Positions 1 through 6,490 are shown, numbered from the stretch's first letter. The stretch is 7,532 bases of DNA from Gammaproteobacteria bacterium (GCA_026998145.1 JALTRC010000572.1:1-7532), one strand, 5' to 3'. The notes: generated by a model not told the origin, from the letters alone. Numbers and translations are program-made.

Positions 1-612
1 ATACTGATGGCTGGCTTCCCGGCCCATATCACCCACCGGCATGGTTTCAATAAAGCGCAGGGTAAAACCATGCTCGGCGCAGAACTCCACCATGGATTCC
101 ACTTCCATGTCATTTACGTCTTTCATTAAAACCATATTGATTTTCACCGGCTTAAAGCCGGCGGCTTTGGCCGCCATCAGGCCGTCCAGGGTCTTTTCCA
201 GCTTGCCACCGGTGAGCTGTTTGAATTTGTCAGCATCAAGCGTATCCAGGCTGGCATTGATACGGCTGATGCCGGCAGCTTTTAAAGCCTCCGCATGTTT
301 GGCCATGCGGGTGCAGTTGCTGCTCAGGGATAGATCTTCCAGACCGGGCAGGGAGGAGAGGCGGCTGGCCAGTATGGGCAGGTCTTTGCGTACCAGCGGC
401 TCGCCACCTGTGATACGGATGCGGCGGGTGCCCATGCGGGAAAAAGTATCGATGACCCGCTCCAGCTCATCAAATGTTAACCACTCGTCCGGTTCGTGAA
501 AATCCCGAAACTGCTTTGGCATACAATAGGTGCAGCGCAGATCGCAGCGGTCTGTTACAGACACGCGAACATAGTCGATGCTACGTCCAAATTGATCAAT
601 AAGTTGTGTCAT
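1..612 (-). CDS. moaA: GTP 3',8-cyclase MoaA (partial, N-terminal 204 aa)
   Basis: Radical-SAM enzyme that, with MoaC, turns GTP into cyclic pyranopterin monophosphate, the first step of molybdenum cofactor synthesis in the cytoplasm. Reading the minus strand from the ATG at 612 gives a protein starting MTQLIDQFGRSIDYVRVSVT. The SAM-cluster motif is DRCDLRCTYC (C23-x3-C27-x2-C30). The SAM-contacting GGEP is at residues 69-72 (RITGGEPLVRKDL), followed by INASLDTLD near 114-122 and RFIETMPVGDMG near 186-197, all family signatures. MoaA is usually about 325-340 aa, so the C-terminal half, with the second cluster and the catalytic GGG-type tail, lies beyond the left edge. A weak GGAA lies about 7 nt before the start. 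It is divergent from the molybdoenzyme operon that needs its product and has an FNR box upstream. Small departure: SSNC where the family often has TTNG (about residues 93-96). Identification is firm. Confidence 0.96.
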   Translation of the reverse strand, partial: MTQLIDQFGRSIDYVRVSVTDRCDLRCTYCMPKQFRDFHEPDEWLTFDELERVIDTFSRMGTRRIRITGGEPLVRKDLPILASRLSSLPGLEDLSLSSNCTRMAKHAEALKAAGISRINASLDTLDADKFKQLTGGKLEKTLDGLMAAKAAGFKPVKINMVLMKDVNDMEVESMVEFCAEHGFTLRFIETMPVGDMGREASHQY

Positions 613-646
613 ATAAATGTTCCGTATGCGTGCTGTAATGCCGGTT

Positions 647-694
647 GTTGGTTAATATAGCGCTTTGCCAGGCAAATAACATGATATAAATCAA
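647..694 (-). promoter_or_regulatory. moaA promoter with FNR/Anr box in class II position
   Basis: The box at 681-694 reads ATGAT-ATAA-ATCAA, matching 9 of 10 defined positions of the FNR/Anr consensus TTGAT-N4-ATCAA. Downstream on the minus strand a -10 hexamer TATATT (659 to 654) predicts transcription start near 646-647. This puts the box centre (687.5) at about -41, the classic class II activator position. As expected for such promoters, the -35 hexamer (682 to 677, ATGTTA) is poor and is overlapped by the box. The sequence and spacing are seen directly. That an Fnr- or Anr-like protein activates moaA when oxygen is low is inferred from the family rule. Confidence 0.75.
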
Positions 695-773
695 TTACTA
701 TTCTGGCATCTGGGGCGGGTGATTAATCAGGTTTATCGCGCCAGACCATTAGGGTTTTATAATATATCACCCC

Positions 774-800
774 CATAAAGGCAAGTTAATATCCTTTATG
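774..800. repeat. Inverted repeat CATAAAGG-N11-CCTTTATG
   Basis: Perfect 8-bp arms at 774-781 and 793-800 lie 19 bp apart centre to centre, close to two helical turns. That geometry suits a dimeric regulator binding one DNA face. No U-run follows either arm, so it is not a terminator. It lies about 115-140 bp upstream of the first candidate soeA promoter. The function as an operator is inferred only. Confidence 0.4.
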
Positions 801-811
801 CGGTATATAAG

Positions 812-825
812 TTGTTGAAAAACAA
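812..825. promoter_or_regulatory. FNR/CRP-like palindrome TTGTT-N4-AACAA
   Basis: A perfect 5-4-5 palindrome, TTGTT GAAA AACAA, has the same arm and spacer lengths as an FNR-type box but carries T in place of A at the fourth base of the arm. It may be a site for a related CRP/FNR-family regulator or a degenerate Anr/Dnr site. It is centred about 110 bp upstream of the first predicted soeA transcription start, too far for class II activation. Confidence 0.3.
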
Positions 826-892
826 GTATTTTAGTGGGGTATTAGCCGTTTTCTGTGTTTGTGCTATAGCTTCATACCCCCAAGGGAATGAT

Positions 893-928
893 GCCTGTAT
901 CCCATAAGTGTAGTATATAATTATTTTA
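893..928 (+). promoter_or_regulatory. Candidate soeA promoter P1
   Basis: A perfect -10 hexamer TATAAT at 916-921 has a poor -35 (GCCTGT, 893-898, 17-bp spacer), the usual look of an activator-dependent sigma-70 promoter. Predicted start is near 928, giving a leader of about 80 nt before soeA. A G/C-rich element resembling a NarL-type 7-2-7 site (TACCCCC-AA-GGGAATG, 875-890, imperfect) sits at about -45. That last match is weak. Confidence 0.4.
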
Positions 929-973
929 TGAAACGCTTAACAAACATGATTAGAGACAGTATTACCGTTTCAT
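928..973 (+). repeat. Inverted repeat ATGAAACG / CGTTTCAT in the soeA leader
   Basis: Perfect 8-bp arms at 928-935 and 966-973 flank a 30-nt AT-rich loop. The left arm begins at the predicted P1 start and the right arm abuts the -10 hexamer of P2. If P1 is used, the mRNA would start with a stem-loop. Alternatively the arms could be operator half-sites. No poly-T follows the right arm, so it is not a terminator. Confidence 0.35.
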
Positions 974-979
974 TATAAT
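951..979 (+). promoter_or_regulatory. Candidate soeA promoter P2
   Basis: The hexamers TAGAGA (951-956, 4 of 6 matches to TTGACA) and TATAAT (974-979, perfect) are separated by 17 bp. The predicted start is near 986, leaving a leader of about 23 nt containing the soeA ribosome site. The alternative promoter P1 lies upstream; sequence alone does not decide between them. Confidence 0.4.
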
Positions 980-1008
980 CGCCGACCTTCTCAAGGGCAG
1001 GACCAGTT

Positions 1009-3927
1009 ATGAAGAACTCCCCCATTAAAGACCCCATACATGACCCGTTGAACGAAAACAGTTCAATCGAGGTGAAAAATACCACCTGTTATATGTGTGC
1101 CTGTCGATGCGGCATCCGCGTAACACTGCGTGATAACGAGGTGCGTTATATTCAGGGCAACCCGGAACACCCGTTAAATCAGGGTGTGATCTGTGCCAAG
1201 GGTGCTTCCGGTATTATGAAGCAGTATTCCCCTGCGCGTTTAACCAAACCCCTGCTGCGCAAGCAGGGTGCCATGCGTGGTGATGCGGAATTTGAAGAAA
1301 TTTCCTGGGATAAGGCATTCGAGATCATGGAAGAGCGCCTCTCCCATCTTCGTGCTACCGCACCGGAAAAATTTGCCCTGTTCACCGGCCGTGACCAGAT
1401 GCAGGCACTCACCGGTATGTTTGCCAAGAATTTTGGTACACCTAACTATGCGGCCCACGGTGGTTTCTGTTCGGTGAATATGGCTACCGGTATGATCTAC
1501 ACCATCGGCGGTTCCTTCTGGGAATTCGGTGGCCCGGATTTAGATCGCGCCAAGTTGTTTATTATGATCGGCACCGCGGAAGATCATCATTCCAACCCCA
1601 TGAAGATCGCCCTGTCCAAATTCAAGCGCAACGGTGGGCGTTTTGTTTCTATTAATCCAGTGCGTACCGGTTATTCGGCGATTGCCGATGAGTGGGTGCC
1701 CATCAAGCCGGGCACGGATGGCGCCCTGATGCTGGCAATGATTCGTGAGCTGATTGTCACTGGCTTATATGATCGTGAATTCCTGATTCAATACTCCAAC
1801 TCGGCTCAGCTGATTAATGTGGATGAAGCCTCCGATGAGCACGGCATGTTTATTCGCGTGGAGTCAGAAAAAGAGCCTGGCTGTTTCGATCCCATGAATG
1901 AGCTGTGGTGGGATCGCCATACGGATTCGGCTGTGCGCACCCATACGGAAGGTGCCGATCCCTTCCTGCTGGGTGAATTTACCCTGAAAGATGGCACCCA
2001 TGTAAAGCCGGCGTTCCAGCTGTTAAAAGAGCGAGTGGAAGAATACACCCCGGAATGGGCCTCGGATGTCACCGGTATTCCGGCGGCAGACATCAAGCGT
2101 CTGGCTCATGAAATGGGTATTGTCGCCCGTGATGAAAAAATCGAGCTGCCCATTGCCTGGACCGATGTATGGGGCAAGGAGCATGATTCGGTTACTGGTA
2201 ATCCGGTGGCCTTCCACTCCATGCGAGGCACGGCGGCACACTCCAATGGCTTCCAGACCATCCGCGCCATGTCGATTCTGATGTCCCTGCTGGGCACCAT
2301 CGATCGTCCGGGCGGTTTCCGTCACAAGGCGCCTTTCCCGCGCCCCATTCCCCCCTGCCCGAAAACCGGCAGAAGCTGGGATGATGTAAAGCCCAATACG
2401 CCGTTGAACGGTATGCCGCTGGGCTGGCCGGCAGATCCCAATGATCTGTTTGTGGATGACAAGCAGCAGCCGGTGCGTATCGATAAGGCCTTCTCATGGG
2501 AGCATCCTTTATCGGCCCACGGTCTGATGCACAATGTGATTACCAATGCCTGGCGGGGCGATCCTTACACCATCGACACGCTGATGATTTTCATGGCCAA
2601 TATGGCCTGGAACTCATCCATGAATACGGCCGAAGTGCGCAAGATGCTGAACGATAAGAACGAGGATGGTGAGTACAAGATTCCGTTTATTATTGTGGCC
2701 GATGCTTTCCAGTCGGAGATGACAGCCTATGGGGATCTGATTCTGCCGGATACCACTTATCTGGAACGCCATGATGCCATGTCCATGCTGGATCGCCCCA
2801 TCTCCGAATTTGATGGCCCGGTGGATTCCGTGCGTATTCCGGTATTGCAGCCCAAAGGTGAATGTAAGCCATTCCAGGAAGTTTTAATTGAGCTGGGTAC
2901 GCGGCTGAAACTGCCGGCCTTTACCAATAAGGATGGCAGCCGTAAATTCCGGGACTACCCGGATCTGGTGGTGAACTTTGAAACCGAGCCGGGTTCCGGT
3001 ATCGGTTTTCTTGCCGGCTGGCGGGGCAAGGGCGGCGAGAAGTTTATGAAAGGCGAGCCGAATCCGAACCAGTGGAAGATGTACGAAAAGAACAACTGTG
3101 TGTATCAGTATCATTTGCCACCGTCCTACCAGTATATGCGTAACTGGAATATGGGCTATCTGCGCTGGGCCCAGGAGCACCGCTTAACCCGTTATGCGGA
3201 GCCGATTAATATTCATATTTATTCGGAAGTGTTGCAGAAATTCCGCAGTGCGGCTCAGGGTAAACGCCCCGGTAATCAGCCACCGGATCACCTGCGCAAG
3301 CGTGTGGAAGAGCATTTTGATCCATTGCCCTTCTATTCCGAGCCGCTGGAAGCCACTTTAACGGATAAGCAGAAGTATCCATTGAATGCCTTAACCCAGC
3401 GTCCCATGGCCATGTATCACTCCTGGGATTCCCAGAATGCCTGGCTGCGCCAGATTCATGCTCACAACTATATGCATGTGCATCCGTCACTGGGCAAGCA
3501 GCATGGTTTTAATGATGGTGACTGGATCTGGGTGGAATCCATGCACGGCAAGGTACGCTGTATGGCGCGCTTCTCCGAGGCGGTAGAGCCGGGCACTATC
3601 TGGACCTGGAATGCCGTTGGTAAAGCGGCCGGCGCCTGGAATCTGGATAAAGATGCCAATGAATCCAAAAAAGGCTTTTTATTGAATCATCTGATTGCCG
3701 AAGAACTGCCGGCTCATGAGGCGGGTGAGCATATTTCCAACTCGGACCCGATTACCGGTCAGGCCGGCTGGTATGATGTGCGCGTGCGGGTTTATCGGGC
3801 CAAAGATGATGAGCCAAAAGAAACTTACCCCCAGTTCAAGCCGATGAAAAAATACCCGGGCATGTCGCCGCGGCGCAATATTCTTGCCTACCTTGCCGGT
3901 GTATTTGAGAAGCGAGGTACCAAGTAA
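1009..3927 (+). CDS. soeA: Sulfite dehydrogenase (quinone) catalytic subunit SoeA-like, molybdopterin oxidoreductase
   Basis: Catalytic subunit of a DMSO-reductase-family complex. SoeA oxidises sulfite to sulfate on the cytoplasmic side of the membrane and passes electrons to SoeB. The N-terminal 4Fe-4S motif is C27-x2-C30-x3-C34-x27-C62, followed by K64. The molybdopterin oxidoreductase domain runs from about residue 75 to 630, with HGGFCSVNMATG placing C154 where family members carry the Mo ligand. A dinucleotide-binding domain covers about 789-945. There is no twin-arginine signal (start MKNSPIKDPIHDP), unlike periplasmic PsrA, PhsA and DmsA, which supports a cytoplasmic SoeA. The 972-aa length fits SoeA as I recall it. 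The start has AAGGG and CAGGA (993-1002) ahead of it. The stop overlaps the soeB start by 1 bp. The family is certain; the substrate is inferred from size, missing signal and gene order. A reductase of tetrathionate, polysulfide or another sulfur or N/S-oxide substrate is the alternative. Confidence 0.8.
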   Translation: MKNSPIKDPIHDPLNENSSIEVKNTTCYMCACRCGIRVTLRDNEVRYIQGNPEHPLNQGVICAKGASGIMKQYSPARLTKPLLRKQGAMRGDAEFEEISWDKAFEIMEERLSHLRATAPEKFALFTGRDQMQALTGMFAKNFGTPNYAAHGGFCSVNMATGMIYTIGGSFWEFGGPDLDRAKLFIMIGTAEDHHSNPMKIALSKFKRNGGRFVSINPVRTGYSAIADEWVPIKPGTDGALMLAMIRELIVTGLYDREFLIQYSNSAQLINVDEASDEHGMFIRVESEKEPGCFDPMNELWWDRHTDSAVRTHTEGADPFLLGEFTLKDGTHVKPAFQLLKERVEEYTPEWASDVTGIPAADIKRLAHEMGIVARDEKIELPIAWTDVWGKEHDSVTGNPVAFHSMRGTAAHSNGFQTIRAMSILMSLLGTIDRPGGFRHKAPFPRPIPPCPKTGRSWDDVKPNTPLNGMPLGWPADPNDLFVDDKQQPVRIDKAFSWEHPLSAHGLMHNVITNAWRGDPYTIDTLMIFMANMAWNSSMNTAEVRKMLNDKNEDGEYKIPFIIVADAFQSEMTAYGDLILPDTTYLERHDAMSMLDRPISEFDGPVDSVRIPVLQPKGECKPFQEVLIELGTRLKLPAFTNKDGSRKFRDYPDLVVNFETEPGSGIGFLAGWRGKGGEKFMKGEPNPNQWKMYEKNNCVYQYHLPPSYQYMRNWNMGYLRWAQEHRLTRYAEPINIHIYSEVLQKFRSAAQGKRPGNQPPDHLRKRVEEHFDPLPFYSEPLEATLTDKQKYPLNALTQRPMAMYHSWDSQNAWLRQIHAHNYMHVHPSLGKQHGFNDGDWIWVESMHGKVRCMARFSEAVEPGTIWTWNAVGKAAGAWNLDKDANESKKGFLLNHLIAEELPAHEAGEHISNSDPITGQAGWYDVRVRVYRAKDDEPKETYPQFKPMKKYPGMSPRRNILAYLAGVFEKRGTK

Positions 3928-4655
3928 TGACACAACTAGCATTAGTCATTGACCTGAATGTATGCGTTGGATGCAGCGCCTGTGTGACCAGTTGCAAGGA
4001 GTGGAACACCTCCGGCCCGGCCGGTTTTATGGGCGACTTAAATCCTTACCAGGCCGAGCCAAACGGTACCTTCTTTAACCGGGTACAAACCTATGAAGTG
4101 GGCACCTTCCCCAATACGGAAACCGTCCACTTTCCTAAATCCTGTTTGCATTGTGAAGATGCCCCCTGCGTACCGGTTTGCCCCACAGGCGCCAGTTACA
4201 AACGGGATCAGGATGGCATTGTGCTGGTGGATTACGATAAGTGCATCGGCTGCAAATATTGCACATGGGCCTGCCCTTACGGCGCCCGTGAGCTGGATGA
4301 GCAGCAGAAGGTGATGAAAAAATGTACCCTCTGCGTGGATCGTATTTACGATGAGTCATTACCCGAGTCCGAGCGTAAGCCGGCCTGTGTACTGGCCTGT
4401 CCGACCAGCGCCCGTTTGTTTGGTGATGTGCATGATCCGGATTCGGAAGTCTCCGTGGTTATTCGTGAAGAAGGCGGTTATCCATTAATGCCGGAATGGG
4501 GTACTAAACCATCCAATCATTATTTACCCCGTCGTAAGCAGCAGCTGCATATCCATGAAGATGAACTGATCCGCGTGGATAATCCGCTGAAGAAAGAAGA
4601 GCGAGCGCCTTCCGGCCCAGTGGATGCGCCAACGCTGGACGACTTTGCACTGTAA
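3927..4655 (+). CDS. soeB: Four-cluster iron-sulfur electron-transfer subunit SoeB
   Basis: Ferredoxin-like subunit that wires the Mo subunit to the membrane anchor, as DmsB, PsrB and NrfC do. Four complete cysteine groups are visible: C13-x2-C16-x2-C19-x3-C23; C73-x2-C76-x4-C81-x3-C85; C106-x2-C109-x2-C112-x3-C116; C133-x2-C136-x17-C154-x3-C158. All 16 ligands are present, so four 4Fe-4S clusters are expected, with no Trp or Ser swap of the kind that gives a 3Fe-4S cluster. There is no Tat or Sec signal, matching a cytoplasmic complex. The 242-aa length agrees with the family. The charged tail after residue 205 has no motif I recognise. It starts in a TAATG overlap with soeA, with GAGGT at 3914-3918 eight nt upstream, so translational coupling is likely. 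The closeness to soeA makes its role as partner nearly certain; the soe name depends on that of soeA. Confidence 0.85.
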   Translation: MTQLALVIDLNVCVGCSACVTSCKEWNTSGPAGFMGDLNPYQAEPNGTFFNRVQTYEVGTFPNTETVHFPKSCLHCEDAPCVPVCPTGASYKRDQDGIVLVDYDKCIGCKYCTWACPYGARELDEQQKVMKKCTLCVDRIYDESLPESERKPACVLACPTSARLFGDVHDPDSEVSVVIREEGGYPLMPEWGTKPSNHYLPRRKQQLHIHEDELIRVDNPLKKEERAPSGPVDAPTLDDFAL

Positions 4656-4664
4656 TGTTATGAG

Positions 4665-4743
4665 AGCTTTGTGAATCGACGGACATTGCCGCATACGGCT
4701 GCATGGATGCCCGGGCCGGGGCGGCAATCTGCTACACAAAGCT
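4665..4743 (+). repeat. Nested inverted repeat in the soeB-soeC spacer
   Basis: Outer arms AGCTTTGTG (4665-4673) and CACAAAGCT (4735-4743) are a perfect 9-bp pair. Inner arms ATTGCCGC (4685-4692) and GCGGCAAT (4721-4728) are a perfect 8-bp pair. Inside these a shorter CGGC/GCCG pair brackets a GC-rich centre. The arms are offset by unequal bulges (11 and 6 nt). The structure fills most of the 119-bp gap inside the operon and ends 19 nt before the soeC Shine-Dalgarno. No proper poly-U run follows, so it is not a standard terminator. It may act as an mRNA processing, stability or attenuation element, or be an old palindromic repeat insertion. Confidence 0.6.
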
Positions 4744-4774
4744 GAACTGAATTTTCCCTCACAGGAGATAGAAT

Positions 4775-5752
4775 ATGCATCCCGCGTTTTCTGTAATATT
4801 TTTAACCACCTTGATAGGTGTAGGGCAGGGCCTGTTTCTGGCTTTGTTTATGGGGCAGTTTTATAGTGCCGCACAATTTTTACCTTCACAGGTCAGCAGT
4901 TCTTTTTACAGCACTGGCAGTATGATTGCCCTGCTGTTTCTGGTTGCTGGTCTGGTTAGCTCGGTATTCCATTTAGGCCACCCGGAACGGGCATGGCGTT
5001 CAGCAGCCCAATGGCGAACTTCATGGTTATCCCGTGAAGTCATTGCCCTGCCGGTGACCATGGGTATTATTTTTATTTACGGCTTAATGCAGTACATGGG
5101 CTGGGATATGGTGATCTTTACCACCAGCACCGGCGCTAAATTACCCCTGACGCTTATTGTGGGTGGGGTAGGTGTGTTATCGGTTGTCGCCCTGTTTGTA
5201 TGTACTTCCATGATCTATGCCTGTATCAAGTTTTTACAGGAATGGTCCAGTCCCTTAACCGTGGTTAACTATTTTCTGCTGGGCAGTGCTTCCGGCTTTA
5301 CCCTGGCCACTGTGTTCTCCTCGGCAACTGAACCTGAGTTATTGAACTTCTACGGTGGCTTTGCCATTGCGCTGACAATACTGGCGCTGTTTTTCCGTCT
5401 GGCGTCCCTGTATCGCAATTCACGCATTAAGCACAAATCGACCATTCAGTCGGCTATTGGTGTGCGTCATAATACGATTGTGCAGCTGGCCCAGGGTGCC
5501 ATGGGCGGTTCATTTAATACAAAAGAATATTTCCACGGTAAATCGGCGTTCTTTCTGAAATCGGTAAAATATATTTTTCTGATTCTGGTGTTCCCGTTGC
5601 CGCTGATCTTTTTATATTCAGGCATGAGTAACGGCAGCACGGGTGTATTAATGGCAGCTTTCATTATTCAGTATGCAGGTCTGGTGGCCGAGCGCTGGTT
5701 CTTTTTTGCCCAGGCAAATCATCCGCAGAATATTTATTATCAAACGATTTAA
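4775..5752 (+). CDS. soeC: Membrane anchor subunit SoeC (DmsC/NrfD-type, 8 TM helices)
   Basis: Integral membrane subunit that anchors the SoeAB dimer and exchanges electrons with the quinone pool. The 325-aa protein shows eight hydrophobic segments at about residues 5-27, 43-65, 86-108, 122-150, 160-183, 188-212, 264-285 and 288-308. The DmsC-like loop HLGHPERAWRSAAQW (66-80) after helix 2 carries H66, H69 and E71, and AERWFFFAQA (305-314) lies at the end of helix 8. The long loop at about 213-262 is rich in Lys and Arg, and is therefore probably cytoplasmic. Start choice is well supported by AGGAGA (4763-4768) six nt before the ATG. It is separated from soeB by a structured spacer, whereas A and B overlap, so its output may be set separately. 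Size and gene order agree with SoeC; the subunit class is firm. Confidence 0.82.
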   Translation: MHPAFSVIFLTTLIGVGQGLFLALFMGQFYSAAQFLPSQVSSSFYSTGSMIALLFLVAGLVSSVFHLGHPERAWRSAAQWRTSWLSREVIALPVTMGIIFIYGLMQYMGWDMVIFTTSTGAKLPLTLIVGGVGVLSVVALFVCTSMIYACIKFLQEWSSPLTVVNYFLLGSASGFTLATVFSSATEPELLNFYGGFAIALTILALFFRLASLYRNSRIKHKSTIQSAIGVRHNTIVQLAQGAMGGSFNTKEYFHGKSAFFLKSVKYIFLILVFPLPLIFLYSGMSNGSTGVLMAAFIIQYAGLVAERWFFFAQANHPQNIYYQTI

Positions 5753-5770
5753 ATGCTGCTGAATTGATTT

Positions 5771-5807
5771 ATGCAACAGGCCGGTTTATCCGGCCTGTTG
5801 CATTTTT
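5771..5807 (+). terminator. Strong Rho-independent terminator after soeC
   Basis: A perfect 14-bp stem (5771-5784 paired with 5790-5803), GC-rich towards the loop, has a 5-nt TTTAT loop and ends in a T run (5803-5807). It begins 18 nt after the soeC stop, closing the operon. The opposite strand lacks a T run, so it works in the plus direction only. Confidence 0.9.
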
Positions 5808-5914
5808 AGTGCTTATTATTTTTTGGTTATTTGTGTAATATATCCCAGCAGAAAGAGTTCTTGCCGGTTAGTATGGCGAGATTGTTTTTATAGCGTATTT
5901 TTTTAGGTGCTCAC

Positions 5915-6490
5915 ATGATTAAGAAAATTTTTACAGGTTTAACTCTGCTGCTTGCAGCAACACAGGTACAGGCACGGGGTATAGATTTACGTCTGGCTAA
6001 TGAAGTGGCTGCGGTACAGTATTTAACCACCTCATCAACCTTTGGTTATGGTGGCGCTGATGTGGGCATAGGTTTTATGTTTAACGATGCCAATGATTCA
6101 ATGTTCAGTGCCGATGCCATGGTTTCAGGAAATGGGGCAGGTAATAACCGGGCTTTAAAAATGGGAGTGGGTGCCAAGGTGATCGGTGCTTATATAAAAG
6201 CGCTGGATGATACCATGGGAGCCGTTGCGATTGGTGCTCAGGTTCGTTACCTTATTCCATCTTCTGCGCCCATTGCGATTATGGCAGAGGGTTTTATTGC
6301 ACCTAAAATTGTCAGCTTTTCCGGCGCGGATCAATACTCTGAATTTCGTGTGGCCGTTGAACTGGAAGTTACACCCAGTGCCCGAGCTTATGTGGGTTAC
6401 CGCAGTGTAGGCATTGATATTACCAACGGCGTTGGTTCTGACTATAAGCTGGATGACTCGGCTCATGTGGGTGTTAGAATCTCATTCTAG
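5915..6490 (+). CDS. YfaZ-family outer-membrane beta-barrel protein
   Basis: Small outer-membrane protein of unknown role. Sec signal peptide MIKKIFTGLTLLLAATQVQA (1-20) has a lysine pair, a hydrophobic core and a VQA site, cut before RGIDLRL. The mature 171 residues show alternating polar and apolar strands rich in Gly, Ala and aromatics, for example TFGYGGADVGIGFMF (about 42-56), RAYVGYRSVGIDI (about 156-168) and the C-terminal strand SAHVGVRISF, ending in the terminal Phe used for BAM-mediated insertion. Length is close to the E. coli YfaZ protein (about 180 aa). AGGTG (5905-5909) sits five nt before the ATG. Terminators on both sides make it a single-gene unit. No strong -35/-10 pair was found in 5808-5905, so its promoter is unassigned. 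I recognise the family from overall pattern, not from a decisive motif; another small porin-like barrel is possible. Confidence 0.75.
   Translation: MIKKIFTGLTLLLAATQVQARGIDLRLANEVAAVQYLTTSSTFGYGGADVGIGFMFNDANDSMFSADAMVSGNGAGNNRALKMGVGAKVIGAYIKALDDTMGAVAIGAQVRYLIPSSAPIAIMAEGFIAPKIVSFSGADQYSEFRVAVELEVTPSARAYVGYRSVGIDITNGVGSDYKLDDSAHVGVRISF

Larger units (their letters stand above)
613..1008. other. Divergent intergenic regulatory region between moaA and soeA
   Basis: This 396-bp stretch without a credible gene is visibly more AT-rich than the flanking coding DNA. From left to right it holds the moaA promoter and FNR box (647-694); a short palindrome TGATTAATCA (720-729); an 8-bp perfect inverted repeat CATAAAGG/CCTTTATG (774-781 and 793-800); the palindrome TTGTT-GAAA-AACAA (812-825); a 7-bp inverted repeat GGGGTAT/ATACCCC (836-842 and 874-880); and two TATAAT hexamers (916-921 and 974-979) with an 8-bp inverted repeat between them. 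Its length and density of symmetric sites suggest more than one regulator acts here. Which proteins bind is not known. Confidence 0.6.

Noticed and set aside
41..499. 152-codon open frame on the plus strand
   Set aside because: It lies wholly within moaA on the other strand, which has clear family motifs; the plus-strand product is low-complexity Ser/Arg-rich and resembles nothing.
720..729. Palindrome TGATTAATCA
   Set aside because: A 10-bp AT-rich palindrome is expected by chance in such a region, and it lacks the spacer of an FNR box.
888..920. Ten-codon frame with AAGGGA just before it
   Set aside because: It overlaps the P1 -10 hexamer, so would not be transcribed from P1, and the purine run is too close to the ATG to work as a ribosome site.
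937..950. FNR-like box TTAAC-AAAC-ATGAT at about -42 of P2
   Set aside because: Only 6 of 10 consensus positions match, with the key G and C bases of both arms lost; position alone is not enough.
1009..1110. Tat signal peptide on the catalytic subunit
   Set aside because: No twin arginine and no hydrophobic segment precede the first cluster cysteine at residue 27.
1179..3942. Many minus-strand and alternative-frame open frames inside soeA
   Set aside because: All overlap a continuous 972-codon gene with intact family motifs and none gives a recognisable protein.
4665..4743. MITE-like insertion with terminal inverted repeats
   Set aside because: The arms could be terminal repeats, but no flanking target-site duplication is visible and there is no second copy in the window, so I list it only as an inverted repeat.
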